Numbered from the stretch's first letter, positions 1 through 10,562 are shown. The stretch is DNA of 64,000 nt from Ascarosepion bandense (GCA_037127315.1 JBBBDQ010000421.1:3490001-3554000), one strand, 5' to 3'. Notes: generated by a model from the sequence alone, not told the origin. Numbers and translations: made by a program.

Positions 1-342
1 AATATTAATGTATTTGATATATATATATATATATAATGCCCGCTTGAGTGTGTATGCTTATATATACGCATGTAGATGTTTATATCCACACGTGCAGATA
101 TTTATATATACGCGTGTAGAGGTTTATATACACATATATGCATGCTGGGATCTATTTATGTATATATCTCTGTATTTGTTTCTGCGTACAGTTTTTTCAT
201 CCAACACATTCTTACCCACAGTCCTATATGATATCAACAGTAAAAAAATGACGACAAATGATGGAAATTCTAATCATAAAATTGAACTGTCTAGCATCAA
301 TAAAATAATATCAGATTTAGACTCAATCCTTCAAAATATCTA
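1..342. other. AT-rich stretch, no gene recognised
   Basis: TA-rich sequence with short TATATA runs and CACGTG/TACGCG steps. An open frame crosses it and runs into the Helitron, but its translation is a low-complexity Y/I-rich product of TA repeats and I do not take it as coding. Confidence 0.6.
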
Positions 343-1048
343 TCTAAACTTATTTATAAATGGAACTTTGTCTCTGTGTGTTTGTGTGTGTGTGTCCATT
401 AACTATAGACTCCGAAACGGCTGAATCGATTTTCTTGAAAATTTACATAGTTGTACTATAAGCGTCTGCAAGTGTTCTTAGCTAGGTTTTGTGTCGAAAT
501 ACCCCCGATAAATATCGAAAATCGAAAAAATCGGGTTATAGAAGGAGTGGTCCGATTTTAATCAAATTTGATACACTCATAGACAAAAACATAAGAAATG
601 ATATTCAGAAGTTTCAATGTTGCAGTTCTTACAATAGTGCAAAAAATCGATATATATAAAAGGCAAGATGCTTGTGTGTGTGTCTGTTTATCTGCCTGTA
701 TGTCTGATTTTCTTTCAGCCCTTTTATTTTAGTTTTTGTTTCGGGTTTGGCTCTAAGTAGGTATAAATGTAGTTCTTATTCTCAGCCATGATACCATTTA
801 CTCAGAGGACTTATTTAACCTTCAAAATTCAGTTTACGACGAAAAAGACTTATTTGATATCGATACCAGGAAATCAAAATTTGACTTACATCCATTCATT
901 TTCCTTTCAGTCTACAGTTTTGCTTTAACTGGAAACAACTATTGCTTTTTAGTCTTTCGTGCCAACGTCCAAAGTGTCTGAGCTCCAGGACCATGGATTA
1001 TTTTTAAAGCTTTCATAACACCCGAGCAACGCCGGACTATACTGCTAG
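343..1048 (+). mobile_element. Non-autonomous Helitron-like element, complete
   Basis: The element begins with TC (TCTAAACTTATTTATAAATG), directly after an A, and ends in CTAG followed by T. A GC-rich terminal block, CCCGAGCAACGCCGG, lies about ten bases inside the 3' end. A 5' TC, a 3' CTAG or CTRR, A|T flanks and no target duplication are the hallmarks of Helitrons. Five full-length or nearly full-length relatives in this window share both ends, which fixes the borders. No Rep/helicase reading frame is present, so it is non-autonomous. It holds a short (GT)n near the 5' end and a short TA run near 650, the seed of the long (TA)n seen in sister copies. Confidence 0.85.
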
Positions 1049-2346
1049 TATTTAATAAACCAATCAACTTGATATCCAAGTGTCACGTGAAAACACAAAG
1101 ACGTGACATTTGAAAATGATAAAACGAACAAATGACAGAAAAACAAAACCCTTTGATAATAGCTTACTGTATTTTCTTTTGTTTAATATCAGAAGATTTA
1201 AATGAATATTGAAGGCAAAACTGTGACGCTCATATGATAGACAAGTACACGTTTTGCGAAACTTTTTATTCAGCTTAACCTTTTATTGGAAACAGCAAGA
1301 TTACAAATACACACGCAATAGATTATAATGCACAAAGTAGGCAGGTGTTGATAACAATTGTTTACAAATGGAATTTGATAAATCAGCAATATGTGTTTCT
1401 CTCTTTATTCTTAATGAAAGACAATATTTTTTCATAGTTTATTAATATATAGAAATATAACAAAAAAGCAAAGATGTATGATAGATTAATTAACATCTCA
1501 AAATGTATCAGCGGTTATATCTAATTGGCATCTTTTCCACGAACCCTCGAAATAAGTTTTTGCGTAAGCATTTCATCTTTTAGAACTTCAGTGAACTAAA
1601 TTTATGTTTACGCTGATGCGACGACGCATGTGCATGGACGAAAGCGAGACGCCGATAATTATAAATCTAAAACAATGAAAAATAAAGAAAACCTGGGAAT
1701 GTAAGTTTGGTTCGGGAAGGCACATTTTTCGAGGACAGTTGTTAATTTCACGAAAATATAATAAAAAGAAAAACAGAAACAGGAATTCAAACATGTGTAC
1801 CAACTAAAAATAACATTTATAGTGATGATAAATATATTTGAAAAAAAATCCTCATTGCACGTATATATATATATATATCTAACTTCGCTTTTTCTTATTT
1901 TGTTTGTCAGTTGGTCTGTTGGTCTTGAACTCAGTTTTAATCACAGGTTGAATTTTTCTTGCTGTTTTTTGACCTGCGAAAATTTTTTGATTTCCCTTTG
2001 GTGACAATTCTTTTAAGATTATTAGTCAGTTTGGCGTCCACGTGATCCTAATCATGGGACCAATACGCCAGATTTTTGCTCATCCAACATTTTCAGCTAC
2101 CTGACTAATTGCACGTTAGTCTTTGCATTAATCACTCGTCAATGTTGATCCATCAACGCCTGTCCTACCCCTGTGGAACCGTTTCACTAGCGATCTTTTC
2201 TACTTTACTGAAAACATCTCTTATTACTGCTAACAAGGAGAATGGAATTTTCACAAACCCTGACCTGACTTAGGATATGAAGCGTGTTCTTTAAGAAAGA
2301 TCGACTTTTGGAAGGAATCATAGAACTTTATACATACGTTTCGGAT
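1049..2346. other. No gene recognised; short (TA)n near 1862
   Basis: AT-rich sequence with short open frames on both strands that show no recognisable domain and no codon structure. A short TA run lies at about 1862-1880. I see no SINE, LINE or DNA-transposon signature. Confidence 0.55.
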
Positions 2347-2450
2347 GTGAGAGTAGTGTAACGGTTAGCAAAGCAGAAAGACTCGGGACAAGATTGCAAC
2401 TTTGGGAAAATTGTGTCCATTTCTTCTCAACTAGCTATGGGTTAAATAGC
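2347..2450 (+). mobile_element. Fragment of a tRNA-derived SINE (second head type)
   Basis: GTAGTGTAACGGTTAGC resembles a tRNA A box of the Asp/Glu/Gly style. After a degenerate middle the piece ends in CTATGGGTTAAATAG, which belongs to the central domain shared by all SINEs of this window. A clearer relative lies at 26851-27010. The piece abuts the 5S-derived block of the next element. Confidence 0.5.
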
Positions 2451-2452
2451 TT

Positions 2453-2565
2453 ACGGCATATCACGTTGATACACCGGTTCTCGCTCGATCACCGAAATTA
2501 AGCAACGTTGAGCCTGACCAGTACTTATATGGGTGACCACTTGGGAATACCAGGCGCTGTAAGCG
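2453..2565 (+). repeat. 5S rRNA-derived head of a composite SINE
   Basis: The block aligns by eye along the whole length of metazoan 5S rRNA. It has a 5' part like GGCATATCAC, then GATCACCGAAATTAAGCA, GCCTGACCAGTACTT, ATGGGTGACC, TTGGGAATACC and a GGCGCTGTAAGC end. The internal control region, which covers the A box and C box of the 5S promoter, is clearly visible. It is diverged from the canonical gene. A second copy at 21848-21960 is joined to the same tRNA-like block by the same linker, so I read it as the head of a SINE rather than a working 5S gene. Confidence 0.85.
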
Positions 2566-2790
2566 TTCAGTGACGGATGCGCGTTGTGATGCAGTGGATA
2601 TCGGCTTGGAAAGAGAAATCGGTGAGCCGAGTTCGAATTCCAGTTGAGTACCCTGCATTCACTTCAGCACTATTACCCTTGGGAAAGGTATTAATCCGCC
2701 AGTTCCCTCCAGTTATGGGTTATGTAACAGGATGAGGCCTGGAGGCAACCCATCTAGTGTTGGTGTCACAATAAAAACATCCTTGGTAGC
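2566..2790 (+). mobile_element. tRNA-derived body of the composite 5S-tRNA SINE
   Basis: After a short linker (AGTGACGGATG) comes an A box (GTGATGCAGTGG) and a B box (GAGTTCGAATTCC). Then follows the common SINE core, which includes CCCTTGGGAAAGGTATTAAT and CCCTCCAGTTATGGGTTA. From about 2716 the tail differs from the ordinary SINE and runs GGAGGCAACCCATC and on to an A-rich AATAAAAA. It is the second half of a chimeric element with a 5S-type and a tRNA-type polymerase III promoter in series. Confidence 0.8.
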
Positions 2791-3200
2791 CCTGGCGAAG
2801 CATCAAGTATTCAGCTATTTGACAAAATTATGAATTTCGCTGCAAACTGCGCCAGGGTTCCAAATGCACAGGGTATTACTGGAGGTTTGTAGTGAGTTCT
2901 ATCTCGGTCAAGGCCGCAAGACGAAATAGCACAACTAACCAGGTTTCCTTGTCATAAGGTGTCAAGCAGTCTAGAAGAAAAAATTAGAATTCAAAACCAG
3001 CCTGAAGGAGGATAGGCTTTGCAAAGTTAGCTTTCTGTAGCTTAAATGCACATGGGTTCCCTACGACATTAATGGATTTCAGGATTCATGAGATGACTTG
3101 GCACCTTTAACAACGGCGTCAGTGCGCATGCAATATTGTTATTAACGGCAAACATTTGCCTATTTTAAATTAGTCATGACATTAAACAATAACAATGAAT
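2791..3200. other. Unidentified sequence after composite SINE
   Basis: Moderately GC-richer than its surroundings, with TGCGCCAGGGTTCC and similar words, but no frame, hairpin or repeat I recognise. It may be more of the SINE tail or the site of insertion. Confidence 0.4.
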
Positions 3201-3213
3201 TCAAACTCTTTAT

Positions 3214-3216
3214 TCA

Positions 3217-3259
<43 letters not shown>

Positions 3260-3262
3260 CTT
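3214..3262. repeat. (CT)n-(CA)n microsatellite
   Basis: A TCTCTCTC run passes directly into about 18 CA units with one CG interruption. Confidence 0.95.
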
Positions 3263-3800
3263 GCAATACTAAGTTTGCAGAGCCCGAATGATAACACGTT
3301 ATTGTAAAGATAAATAAAAACTTCACAACTGTTTAACTATAGAAATAAAATGTTTTCCAGTATATTCTAATATGAGTACTAAAAGAAAAGAGGTATGAAA
3401 GTGACTATTTTTCTCGTAACACCAGTTGTTACTGAAAATGCCCACAATTTCTTTTTTTTTTATAAAAAAGAGAAAGCATAATTCTAGTTTATGTTTATGA
3501 AAATGAAATTATGCTTTTTCTTTTTTCTTTTTTTTCTTTTTTATTTCGAGAATCGACTACAAAAGTAACGGGTAATTCAATTCTTTGAGAACACGCTAAC
3601 GTTTATTCCTTGGGGACACTCAAAAATTTTCATAATTTCTTTTGATTACCATTTCTTTTCAGATAAATGATCTCAAATATACACAGAAATTGAAAAGACA
3701 CGCTGTAATCGTTGGCTTCAATGCAAAGTATAGTAATTTGAACATTGGTCTCTTCCTCAAAGATGTACGGTTGTTTGAAAAGTAACCGACAGGAATTCTA
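3263..3800. other. No gene recognised, T-rich tracts
   Basis: AT-rich, with poly-T and TTTTCTTTTT tracts around 3450-3545. No domain or element end recognised. Confidence 0.5.
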
Positions 3801-3820
3801 CGGCAGTAGCTAAACTTAAA

Positions 3821-4690
3821 ATGCCTGGTAAGGATTCTAATACCATCAGAATACACAGGTTTTTTTTTAGGAAAGATGCAGAAAATTATTATGAATAACA
3901 ACAAAAATCAATTATTGCCATTATTAAGGAGTTGAAGGTTTCAAGAAAATTTATTGGAGGAATTGTGCATAAGGAGCTTTTATACGATATATATAGGAAA
4001 AGGTCATTTCATATCTGCAAAGACAAAAGATAAGAGTCTTTTTCCTCGTGAAGCGCTTTTTGAGCAAGTTAAAATATAAAAGCCTCGAATACTTTGTATT
4101 TTTTCTCTTATGAGAAAAAAAACTTTAATCAGAACTAAAAGGCCAACTGAAGATGTGATATATGCTTATGCAGAGACCCTAATGACTTTCCAACGGTCAC
4201 TTATCTGACAAATGTGTTGGTTTCGGGTGTCGTAAGTCATCACGATAAAGGCGTCATGCCTCACCTTTTAATCAGGTTTTAATGGTCAGTTTTGCTGAAT
4301 ATAAGACGCTGGAGAGGGTCGTGGGGCCTTGGAAACTGAGTGTGAGCAAAAGAAAACTGTACACCTTCCCAAAAGACTCTCCAGAGTCTCATAGGCCAAG
4401 ACGACCAAAGAATAGGTGTTACAATTTTCACGATCACGTTACCACAAACATATAGCCTCTTAGCTCTCCGACTTGAATCTGCTGAACTACTGTATATGGG
4501 CATAGTCGAGAGCGACCCCAATCCCAAAATCATGAAGTCTGTTCCAAGTAGCACAATGTCCAAAACAGATAAAGATCTGATTAAGGCATGTTAAAGTTTC
4601 AGATTTTGTACTGAAGTAATCATCGATGATAACAGCGGATGCATTCAGCAAGAAAAGTCTCAAGATTACCTTTGCCAATTTTTTCTCAAA
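3821..4690 (+). pseudogene. Decayed mariner/IS630-type transposase
   Basis: Spread over all three frames is a DDE transposase of the Tc1/mariner/IS630 superfamily. A possible start (MPGKDS) at 3821 is followed by a helix-turn-helix-like VSRKFIGGIV near 3935 and by a segment matching the 'FFSDEKNF' catalytic block (here CIFSLMRKKTLI) near 4095-4130. A GVVSHHDKGVMP segment follows at about 4225, then a PLSSP-type block near 4455. The C-terminal ESDPN...DKDLIKAC...RFCTEVI lies near 4510-4630. That block order is typical of the family. At least four frame changes and several stops make it dead. A related, GC-rich fragment lies at 42436-42612 on the other strand. I did not find convincing terminal repeats. 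Confidence 0.7.
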
Positions 4691-4774
4691 TGCATTCAAA
4701 GAACTGAGTAACTCTGTATTAAACGCAATTCCTTTTATTAGACTGTTTATTTAGAAGAATGGTTTTATTTTATT

Positions 4775-5120
4775 TTTTAATCATATCACCCCAAGCAAGG
4801 CGATAACGCCACTGATGCGCAGGGGGCTACGTAAGAGTAAAAAGATTGGAAAAGATAAAGCCGGAAACCGCATCCTAAACAGGGAACAAGGGATGAGCCT
4901 CTTCACCTGTTCAATAGATGTGGGTGGAGTGTGAACCGGGCGATAGTTTAGGCTATCTACTCCAATTGAAAAAAAATAAAAGAAGAGAGTGAAAAGTTTC
5001 GAAAAGAGAAAACCGGAAACCGCATCCTAAACAGCAAACAAGGGATGAGCCTCTTCACCTGTTCAATAGATGTGGGTGGAGTGTGAACCGGGCGATAGTT
5101 TAGTTTAGTTTAGTTTAGAA
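4775..5120 (-). repeat. LINE-type 3' tail plus a 152-bp tandem duplication
   Basis: Read on the minus strand, 4850-4775 matches the 3' end of the LINEs of this window: CCCCCTGCGCATCAGTGGCG, then GCCTTGCTTGGGGTGAT. Beside it a block starting CCGGAAACCGCATCCTAAAC and ending GGGCGATAGTTTA occurs twice, at 4861-4951 and 5013-5103, almost identically and 152 bp apart. A short (TTTAG)n closes the second copy. The same GGAAACCC..TCRTAAACAG block also follows LINE-type tails near 11120 and is present near 19810. This suggests a SINE or LINE variant that carries the LINE 3' end. Confidence 0.7.
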
Positions 5121-5745
5121 ATGTGAACCAACTACAATACAATATTTATTATTTACGATATTATAAAGAATTGACTATAAAAAAACAATTTTAAGTAAAC
5201 GTATAACATCGACTAACTTGAATTTATATAAAAAATATGCATTTTCTGGACATATGATCATGCTACATAAATTGACTAAAACAGGTTGCGACCATTTAAA
5301 TTTATTCTCTGTTCTCGAGAAATGACAACAAAAATTCTAAACCCTTTTTGTTTTATAAGACTGTTTACTTACAATAATAAGTTTAGATGTTTTTGTGGTT
5401 AGTTATCGAACAAAAAATCCTGGTTCGGTTTTATTAAAAATCACAAAAATTAGTTTTTAAATAATAAAAATTGCCGAGGAATTATACAGTAATGTCAAGA
5501 GAAAACCCGTCTTTTTGACACACCGTTTTTTTATTTTCATTGTATTTTATTTATCTATTTTTTGCGGTTATGTGTGCTAAAATTTATCAATTATATAATG
5601 AAAATTCTCATAGTCTCGGGAACTGCCTCTATACAACTTCAAACGTGACTACATTACCATAACTACATCTTTTATGATGGCTCTCACACCAACGAAGGCG
5701 TCTCTCAAAGAGTCCTTGAAACGTTGACAGAAGAAATGTATCTTT
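5121..5745. other. AT-rich stretch, no gene recognised
   Basis: Very AT-rich sequence with no long frame, no element ends and no repeats I can match elsewhere in the window. Confidence 0.5.
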
Positions 5746-5749
5746 GATT

Positions 5750-6240
5750 CTAATTTGGGTTCTTTAATATAGACATTATCAGAATTAGCTTCTTTTCTTT
5801 AATTTTGTTTGGGTTCAGCAGTAGACATTTCCAGGGAAATAATTATTTTGTGTTCTTCTGATTTGTGTTCAATGGTAGGGACACCGATAGAAAGAATTAA
5901 CTTTTGTTCTGCTTTGGTTTACTTTTCTATTCTTCTGCTTTAGGTTCAATGGTGACAGAAAGAATTGCTTTTCGTTCTACTTTGGAACCTGTGGTACAAT
6001 TGCCTAAAGAAAGAATTTTCTTTTATCCTTCATTCTAGACATATCCTTTGGATTCAGTGATAGAATCGATGAAAAGAAGAATCTCTCCATTTTACTGTTC
6101 AACAACATTAATGTTAAAAGTATTTTCTTTTCTTCTGTTTGTTCGTTTTAGTCAGTTGTGCAGGCGATGTTAAAAGAAAGACTTTAGATTTTTGTGGTTT
6201 GGATTCAAGTTGCAACAAGGCACTGACCCTATTTAAATAC
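5750..6240. repeat. Highly diverged tandem repeat, unit about 65-85 bp
   Basis: The same string of words recurs: TTCTTCTGCTTT..GGTTCAATGGT, then GACA..GATAGAAAGAATT, then CTTTTGTTCTRCTTTGG. I count about six units, each differing from the next by substitutions and small indels. GAAAGAATT is the best anchor (near 5892, 5951, 6010). No reading frame is conserved between units. Confidence 0.65.
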
Positions 6241-7383
6241 TTAATTGCATGAGATTACAGGATGGTGATTTGAAGGGACTAATAATTCGATAATAATTAA
6301 TACAATTTTGAAGAGCGTAGGTTGAATGGCTGAGAAGAAAATTTAAAACGAAACACGTTAAAGTTTTTTTTAAATAATTAAATGAATTTAAGAACAAACA
6401 GTTCCACGAAGAATCGAAACCAGAATTAACTAATCAATAGTCAGTAACATTGAGCAAAACCATGATGCCCAACCTTATTCACATTCCACCGATAAGAAGA
6501 CATGATTAAAACATTGTTCAAATTTATTAGGTCCTAAAAAATTAAAAACTCGAAACTTTGTATGCACTATACTATCTGTTCAACAAGCGAGTGTTCTTAC
6601 AAACAATGCCAAAGAAGGAAGAAAAATTCAGAGGTATTTATGTTAGCCTTCCAAGAAAACAACTATCTTTACGAAAAGATATTTAGAAAGATTCTAAAAA
6701 AAAAGTTTCATATGGCCTTTTTGCTCGTAAGGCACTCGTCGCTAAAAAGAACAATAGCAATTCTGGGGTCGGAGAGAAAATGCAGACGCATACATGATAG
6801 GAAAATCTAGTAAGAGTCGAATGGTTGGTTAAACTGTTGAAGAAAAATCGACTAACTGGACATTACTTTAAAAATTTGAGGAAGACTCAATCAGCCGATT
6901 ATTCCTTTAGCATTTGCAACGTTTCCTAAATCACCATCCTGCAGCAGACATCTTGAATTTTTAGTAGATAAGACACATTTTGTACAATCAGCTTTTTATT
7001 CACTAAACCTCTTGGTAGAGTTATCAACAGACGTAAAGAATCAAAAGTTTACCACGGCCACTAGAACAAATTTCGCAATCTTCTCTGTTGCTCACAACGC
7101 ACAACGTAGGGTTTCCCACTAGCCTTCGCCAATAATACTAATATCATAGGATTTAGGAAAATCGGAATCAACTATTTTGAAAAGACACACTGGTCCCAAC
7201 AGAAGAGAGAAAAGCAAAGCTGTTGACCCTTAAGGTCGGTATTAGTTAACAAAGTTAATGGAGCTAGTGACTAAGAAAGAGGGAATTAAAAGAAGAAACG
7301 GAGTTTGGAGCCGGAAGAGTTGATAAGGGGTAGGTGATGTTAGATTTTTCAACGATAAAGTTATTGAGAGGGGGCGCGAGATA
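6241..7383. other. No gene recognised
   Basis: AT-rich, with an 82-codon open frame at 6562-6810 (lysine-rich, no domain recognised). The part from 7200 to 7380 is purine-rich and contains GAGGGGGCGCGAG. I cannot assign it. Confidence 0.4.
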
Positions 7384-7728
7384 TCAGGGACAAATATTAA
7401 TGCAGATATAAATTTAGTAGACCAGCATTATCAGTCAGTCAGTTAAGTGCCATACGTGATACACGCTTGAACGATCATGTCTCGAAAGAGACATGACTGA
7501 CTGGGCAGAAGATTATCCCGCAGTAGGTTGCCATTGCTTTCTGCGGTAGACTGGTTGCCGACCAAGGCTATAGAACCCAATCTGTTCTGCTATTTAACCC
7601 ATAACTGGAAGGAAGAGACGGATTAATACCTTATTTGCGCGTAAGTGAATACAATGGATTCAACTGGAATTCGAACTCGGCTCCCCGGTTTCTCGTTCCG
7701 AGCCGATATCCACTGTACCACAACGCAC
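7384..7728 (-). mobile_element. tRNA-derived SINE with a 3' extension shared with another copy
   Basis: On the minus strand it starts at about 7728 with TGCGTTGTGGTACAGTGG (A box) and GAGTTCGAATTCC (B box). The core domain follows, then the conserved hairpin-like TCATGTCTCTTTCGAGACAT and a tail of (ACTG)n at 7431-7444. Beyond the tail, 7384-7430 matches the 43 bp that follow the SINE at 37627-37669 almost base for base, so the two loci share more than the SINE. There is a short deletion in the CCCTTGGGAAAGG region. Confidence 0.85.
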
Positions 7729-7826
7729 AGTGTGTGATATGTCAACATATATTTTTTCTTTTCTTTTTCTAGTCTGTGTTCAGTAATATAGAGGTACTTT
7801 CCTTGTCTACTATGGGTATTTACACC

Positions 7827-8650
7827 CTTGTGCAAATTAACTGAAACACCGGCTTTAGATTCCTTTCTTTTAACATACGGTCAGTTTTGGACACACTGGA
7901 GTAACAGAGTGTAATCGATTCCTGATTTTCCTCAGATTAGGTTATTTGCAGAGGTGTGCAGTGATATGAATCTATTTTCGGGGTAAATTTGTTTAGCCTT
8001 GAAAAATATTGCGTCATCCGGGATTGCATGAGATTTTTATCACGGTTAAACACTATTGCCTCAACTGTCGATTAGTTATCCTACGGCTATTGTCTTCGAC
8101 GGATGTTACTCCAAGGAAGCATACGAAGATTGTAACGCTGCGTGAACCCACTGACAAGCCTTACAGAGCGATTGCGGACATTTTTGGTGTCAGTTTTTCA
8201 ACTTTCAATCATATCCTCAAGGTGAAGAAAGACAATGGATCCATCAGTCTAAAGCGTAAAGAAAAATGCTGTCGGTCAAAAGAGAAAAAACAACGCAAGA
8301 GACAACGTATCCGTGATCATGAAAAATGTGAAAGATCCTGGGAAGACATTATTTGCTTTGTTTCAATCAACTGGCACAAGGTATAACTAAAGACGTGTTC
8401 AATGGTAGCTACTTAATGCATGGATAAGCATATAGTATAATTGTTAGCGGCTCGAAACGAGAACTCAGACAGGAAAGGTTCAATTGCTGTGAAGTTCCTT
8501 ACATTTCCGTTCCCAGAAATATTATTTCAGAAGAGGTTAAATGCCAAGGGCAGACTAGGCTCTTTGATTATGGTGGACAACTAATGTAAGAGAAGGCAAA
8601 TCTGAATGCAAAATACAATTTTATAACCCTAGGGAATCTCATGAACAGTC
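7827..8650 (+). pseudogene. Tc1-like transposon remnant (N-terminal transposase part)
   Basis: 7827 begins CTTGTGCAAATTAACTGAAA, which looks like a Tc1-family terminal repeat. The frame at 8009-8386 then gives RKHTKIVTLRE, YRAIADIFGVSFSTFNHILK and a basic KRKEKCC stretch. These match the paired helix-turn-helix DNA-binding half of Tc1 transposases. After a frame change near 8335 the protein continues as KDPGKTLFALF and later RRLNAKGRLGS, also Tc1-like. The catalytic DDE half is not recognisable, so this is a 3'-truncated or deleted copy. Confidence 0.7.
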
Positions 8651-8914
8651 ATAAAAATGCTTATAGTGTTCAAAATTAACTATAAAGTTGGGTTTTAGAG
8701 TCTAAAGGCTCAATTGCTGTCGATGAAATAGTCATCTAGATAGCCCGATAGAAGGAATAATTTTCTTCTTGTTCTTAAGAAACGCCACTGAATGGATAAT
8801 TGAGCCAGTGGTGATGAACTTGATAAATTCTATTAAGTACTTGTTTCTTTTTCTTTTATTATTCATACTAGTAGACATGTTTCGCTGTCTTCGACACATT
8901 CTTTCGACTGACGC

Positions 8915-9137
8915 ACTATATATCCTTCCTCAGGATATATATCTTACTCGAAAATCTCGTAATTAAGAAGCAAATAAATTTCCCACAATATTTAAACATT
9001 TCCTTAGATGACATGCACCTTAGGACTCATGTACTCTATATCCTTCTTCGGATATCTATCTTAACCTGAAATCTCGTAACCAAGAAACAAATAAATTGCC
9101 TGAGATATTTAAACATTTCCTTAGATGACATGCACCT
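8915..9137. repeat. Two-copy tandem duplication, about 115 bp
   Basis: Copy 1 (8915-9024) and copy 2 (9032-9137) share CTMTATATCCTTC, TCTCGTAAYYAAGAARCAAATAAAT and a common end, TTTAAACATTTCCTTAGATG. They differ at roughly one position in eight. No function seen. Confidence 0.85.
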
Positions 9138-10370
9138 TCTTAAAGTCAGAAAGTTAAAAGGATCTATTCAAAATAGATGTGCTTCAGAATTGACAGTATG
9201 CCCGGATCAGGTCATTTTCGTCTATGTTGGCAGTCACATCCAAGATGGCGGCTTTCAATGATATCTTGATTTTGTAGGATCGCTGTTGTCCTCCTGATTT
9301 TAAGAATGAGTCAAGCAGAGATTGGAGAAAATTTTAAAGAACAACAAGAAAGAAAAGTAGATTGGAAATGGCAATGTTTTATTGATGACAGAATGAGTTA
9401 AAGTTCAATGCTATAAATGTTAAGTTAAAAGAGAAACCTTGAAATGAAGGATTGCCTGTTGTTGGCAGCTGTCACCGGCTCAACAGTTGGCAAATCTTGG
9501 CCATCTTTAAATGACTACATTACTTGCTTTCTAGACCAATGAGAAAAACCCGGATCTATTTCTTCATGTGCTTGTTGTACCTTGAATCTTTCTAAAAAGA
9601 AAACAGTAAATATCTGCAATGAACTAAAAAAAACAGTAAAAAATATTACTAGTTATTAGCTTGATCCAGTGAAGGCTACCAAAATCGCCTTTGTTCGAAA
9701 ATATCCACAATTTAATAAAACGAAGACAGCCCACACGTCCGCACCCTTAGAAAAAATTGTGCCTTTTATTTTCATCCCACTCTATATGTAACCAGTGAAT
9801 TATCTATTTGGATGATAAAGTCAAATGTAATTCTAAAGAAGCTCATTGACATTCACGTTCGTTTCTAAGTATTTTATTATGTGTGTTATTTTTTATCTGA
9901 CATCAATAATTAGACATCCAGAAAAATAGATTTCCCTTGGTTTATTAGGGTGATAACTGCTATACAATCAGAAAAATTATTTACAGAGATAAAAAGGTAA
10001 AACTGGAAAATTAAAAATATACAATGCAGTGTAATAACTATGCAAAACATACCTGCTGAAATAAATGCAGATTATAAATTAATTAATCCCTGCTTATTAC
10101 ATTTTAATAATTTCGTGCGTAAGACAATGTAGGAAATACTTACACAACACAATGCATTCATAATGCAATACCTACATACTCAAGGCAATATAATGAGAGC
10201 AGAAACTAATACTATAAGGATATATACAAAACAGTAGAATACATACACAAAAAAATTCCAATGTTTAATCATTTAAATCGATTCACAACTTCATTAACGC
10301 TTCTCGTGTTTAGGATAATTTATTTACGTTATTTATTCGGATTACGAAGACAGAGGTTATCAGAATTATG
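9138..10370. other. No gene recognised
   Basis: AT-rich sequence. Around 9235-9260 there is a GC-richer CACATCCAAGATGGCGGC, but no frame or element can be supported. Confidence 0.45.
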
Positions 10371-10372
10371 TT

Positions 10373-10411
10373 GTATATATATATATATATATATATATAT
10401 ACGTACATCAC

Positions 10412-10457
<46 letters not shown>

Positions 10458-10458
10458 G
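10373..10458. repeat. Two (TA)n runs split by a palindromic spacer
   Basis: TATATA runs flank ACGTACATCACGTACA. The outer sequence ACGTGATGT after the second run is the inverse of ACATCACGT in the spacer, so the second TA run sits between inverted ATCACGT/ACGTGAT words. Confidence 0.85.
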
Positions 10459-10534
10459 TGATGTAAACACAAAAAAAATATTCGGACGCTATCGTGAAAT
10501 ACGTTTCTAATTCAGATTTAAAAATCACTTGTTT

Positions 10535-10562
10535 CTGATGAAGGACCGAGGGCGGTCTGAAA
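10535..10562 (+). ncRNA. Hammerhead-like core motif (CTGATGA-stem-GAAA)
   Basis: CTGATGA at 10535 is followed by a possible stem II, GACC-loop-GGTC, and then GAAA at 10559. The core boxes have hammerhead-ribozyme order and spacing. Stem I is weak: the upstream CTTGTTT can pair only with AAACAA about 25 bases after GAAA. A proper cleavage site is therefore not shown. Penelope-like retroelements are known to carry minimal hammerheads in their terminal repeats, but no Penelope protein is seen here. Confidence 0.35.

Noticed and set aside
8..424. 138-codon open frame as a gene
   Set aside because: It runs over TA-rich sequence into the Helitron 5' end and (GT)n; the composition is Y/I-rich and there is no domain.
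2453..2565. Functional 5S rRNA gene
   Set aside because: It differs from canonical 5S at many positions, lacks a clear T-run terminator at its end, and a second copy is fused to the same SINE body.
3200..3270. Regulatory site or promoter at the CT/CA tract
   Set aside because: It is a microsatellite; no TATA/Inr arrangement or gene follows.
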